Source of the DNA: CBFFRJ01 sp051486985
GTDB lineage: Bacteria > Pseudomonadota > Gammaproteobacteria > Enterobacterales > Enterobacteriaceae
Assembly (NCBI RefSeq): GCF_051486985.1
Contig: NZ_JAHVDV010000048.1
Span: forward strand, 1 to 24,217
DNA length: 24,217 nt
Direction: 5' to 3'
Made by a program: the position numbers and the translations under genes. The notes beneath the pieces are model-generated. The model saw only the letters and a list, made by a program, of their open reading frames with translations, made no database searches and was not told the DNA's origin. This document shows, in pieces, positions 23,244 through 24,217 of the stretch; within the stretch, counting starts at the first letter, position 1, and each line of letters opens with the position of its first letter.

Positions 23244-24217
23244 TTAAGATATCCCTCTTCAATGAGGAGTTTTATTGTTTTTTTATGCTCTGGGTCGATG
23301 AATTTTTTACATCTATCTGAGCAAGTCTCCTCAGCAGGACAGGTGATTCCATACGCATTTACTTTTAGATCTTCCGCATTGTCTAAGACCATGTCATAAA
23401 GAGATAGTTTTCCTTTTCCATATAATCCAAAACCATTTAATAAGAAGTCTCTTGTTTCTTTTAAATTGCCGAGGAAGGTTGCATAGCCACTAGATGCAAC
23501 TCTTGATTTAGATGTAAGACAAAATGCACTACAATGAAAAAACTGGTCTCCTCCAATTATATTCAATCTTTTCATGTCGTTATGAGTCTTACTGAGTATG
23601 CTATACGCATCAGCATTCATATACCATGGTTCATTGTTTTGTGCGGTTGTCAACGCTGACTGATAACCAGCCTGGCTAAAATGTCCATTTAGTATCGTCC
23701 AACCATTTAATCCTAAAGGATCTATAGTTGTAACCGGATCCAACGGATACAGATATAAATTCCACCCCCCCTTCAGCCCAACCGGGTCCTGGGTGATATA
23801 CCGTCCCTGTCGCGGGTCATAATAACGATAGCGGTTATAGTGCAGCCCGGACTCTTCATCATACTGCTGACCCGGCAGGCGGAGTGACTGGATGAGGTTC
23901 TTCGGGTTGTCCTCGTACAGCAGGTTTCCCCACTCGTCATAATCGCCACGCCAGGCGAGGGTGCCGTCTTCGTTGACTAATGCGAGAGGCAGTCCCCGGT
24001 GGTCGCAGTGGTACAGATGAATTTTTCTCGCCGGGACGGGCAGGGCTTCCAGCAGTGCCGCCATGCGCTCCGGCGTCAGGCCGCATCCGGCCAGCCACTG
24101 ATGGCTCTCCGTGCTGACGGCCCCGGCCCGCAGCTCACCCTCAAGCCGGTCCAGCATTGCCACCAGCTCTGGCGGGAACACCACGGCATAACCGGCCTCA
24201 CTGCCATCCTGTTGCAG
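23240..24217 (-). CDS. Rhs protein, C-terminal end with variable toxin tip (5' part beyond window)
   Basis: The visible 325 residues are the end of an Rhs polymorphic toxin; the open frame continues past the right edge. Core repeats are plain: LYHCDHRGLPLALVNEDG, WRGDYDEWGNLLYED, LRLPGQQYDEESGLHYNRYRYYDP and RYITQDPVGL, ending with IDPLGL at 23708-23725. The Asp residues of QDPVGL and IDPLGL are those used in self-cleavage of related Rhs proteins, which would free a 155-residue tip (23240-23707). The tip has no motif of a known nuclease, deaminase or ADP-ribosyltransferase that I can see. It has GGDQFFHCSAFC near tip residues 52-63 and three later cysteines in ITCPAEETCSDRC. It is probably delivered by type VI secretion with VgrG/PAAR, encoded outside the window. 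Confidence 0.9.
   Translation of the reverse strand: MQQDGSEAGYAVVFPPELVAMLDRLEGELRAGAVSTESHQWLAGCGLTPERMAALLEALPVPARKIHLYHCDHRGLPLALVNEDGTLAWRGDYDEWGNLLYEDNPKNLIQSLRLPGQQYDEESGLHYNRYRYYDPRQGRYITQDPVGLKGGWNLYLYPLDPVTTIDPLGLNGWTILNGHFSQAGYQSALTTAQNNEPWYMNADAYSILSKTHNDMKRLNIIGGDQFFHCSAFCLTSKSRVASSGYATFLGNLKETRDFLLNGFGLYGKGKLSLYDMVLDNAEDLKVNAYGITCPAEETCSDRCKKFIDPEHKKTIKLLIEEGYLK

Overview
The window is a piece of a Gram-negative enterobacterial chromosome. Near-complete matches to familiar Escherichia-type proteins occur in the order aidB, yjfN, bsmA, yjfP, yjfY, rpsF-priB-rpsR-rplI, ytfB, fklB, cycA, ytfE, ytfF, qorB/qorR, cpdB, cysQ, ytfJ, ytfK. The GC-rich coding style, a FliA-type promoter in front of a chemoreceptor gene (a motile cell) and several genes absent from this stretch of E. 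coli K-12 suggest Enterobacter or a close relative. The genus is an inference.

Layout. Bases 1-260 hold one copy of a dispersed, hairpin-rich repeat. A sugar/organic-acid-type MFS symporter (minus) is divergent from aidB (plus). A Cache-domain chemoreceptor (minus) sits tail to tail with aidB. Then come yjfN and bsmA (minus), yjfP (plus) and yjfY (minus). The three minus-strand genes encode small secreted proteins of the YhcN/DUF1471 family. The ula ascorbate operon that separates yjfP from yjfY in E. coli is absent, and only two hairpins and a short nondescript segment occupy the place. The ribosomal operon rpsF-priB-rpsR-rplI follows, with an S6:S18-type RNA leader and possibly a 9-codon leader ORF. 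Next are an EamA exporter, ytfB (minus), fklB and cycA (plus), ytfE with an NsrR operator and ytfF (minus), an AraC-type regulator (minus), and the divergent pair qorB/qorR. A second, longer copy of the dispersed repeat lies between qorR and cpdB. Then come cpdB, cysQ, ytfJ and ytfK.

The right end (about 22.47 kb onward) is accessory. It holds the decayed DNA-binding domain of an AraC-family regulator, a membrane-anchored small protein, and the 3' end of an Rhs gene running off the window. The Rhs core is GC-rich and ends in the conserved DPLGL cleavage motif. After it the DNA turns abruptly AT-rich and encodes a 155-residue Cys/His-containing tip that I cannot assign to a toxin class. The next gene overlaps the Rhs stop by an ATGA and has the position and topology of an immunity protein.

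Most of the window is conserved housekeeping: translation, replication restart, periplasmic nucleotide salvage (cpdB), PAP removal (cysQ), nitrosative-stress repair (ytfE), glycine/D-alanine uptake (cycA) and stringent-response control (ytfK). The less ordinary parts are the Rhs toxin/immunity tip, the paired dispersed repeat with a covarying hairpin, the family of CCCTCTCC hairpins at gene 3' ends, and the candidate leader ORF before rpsF.
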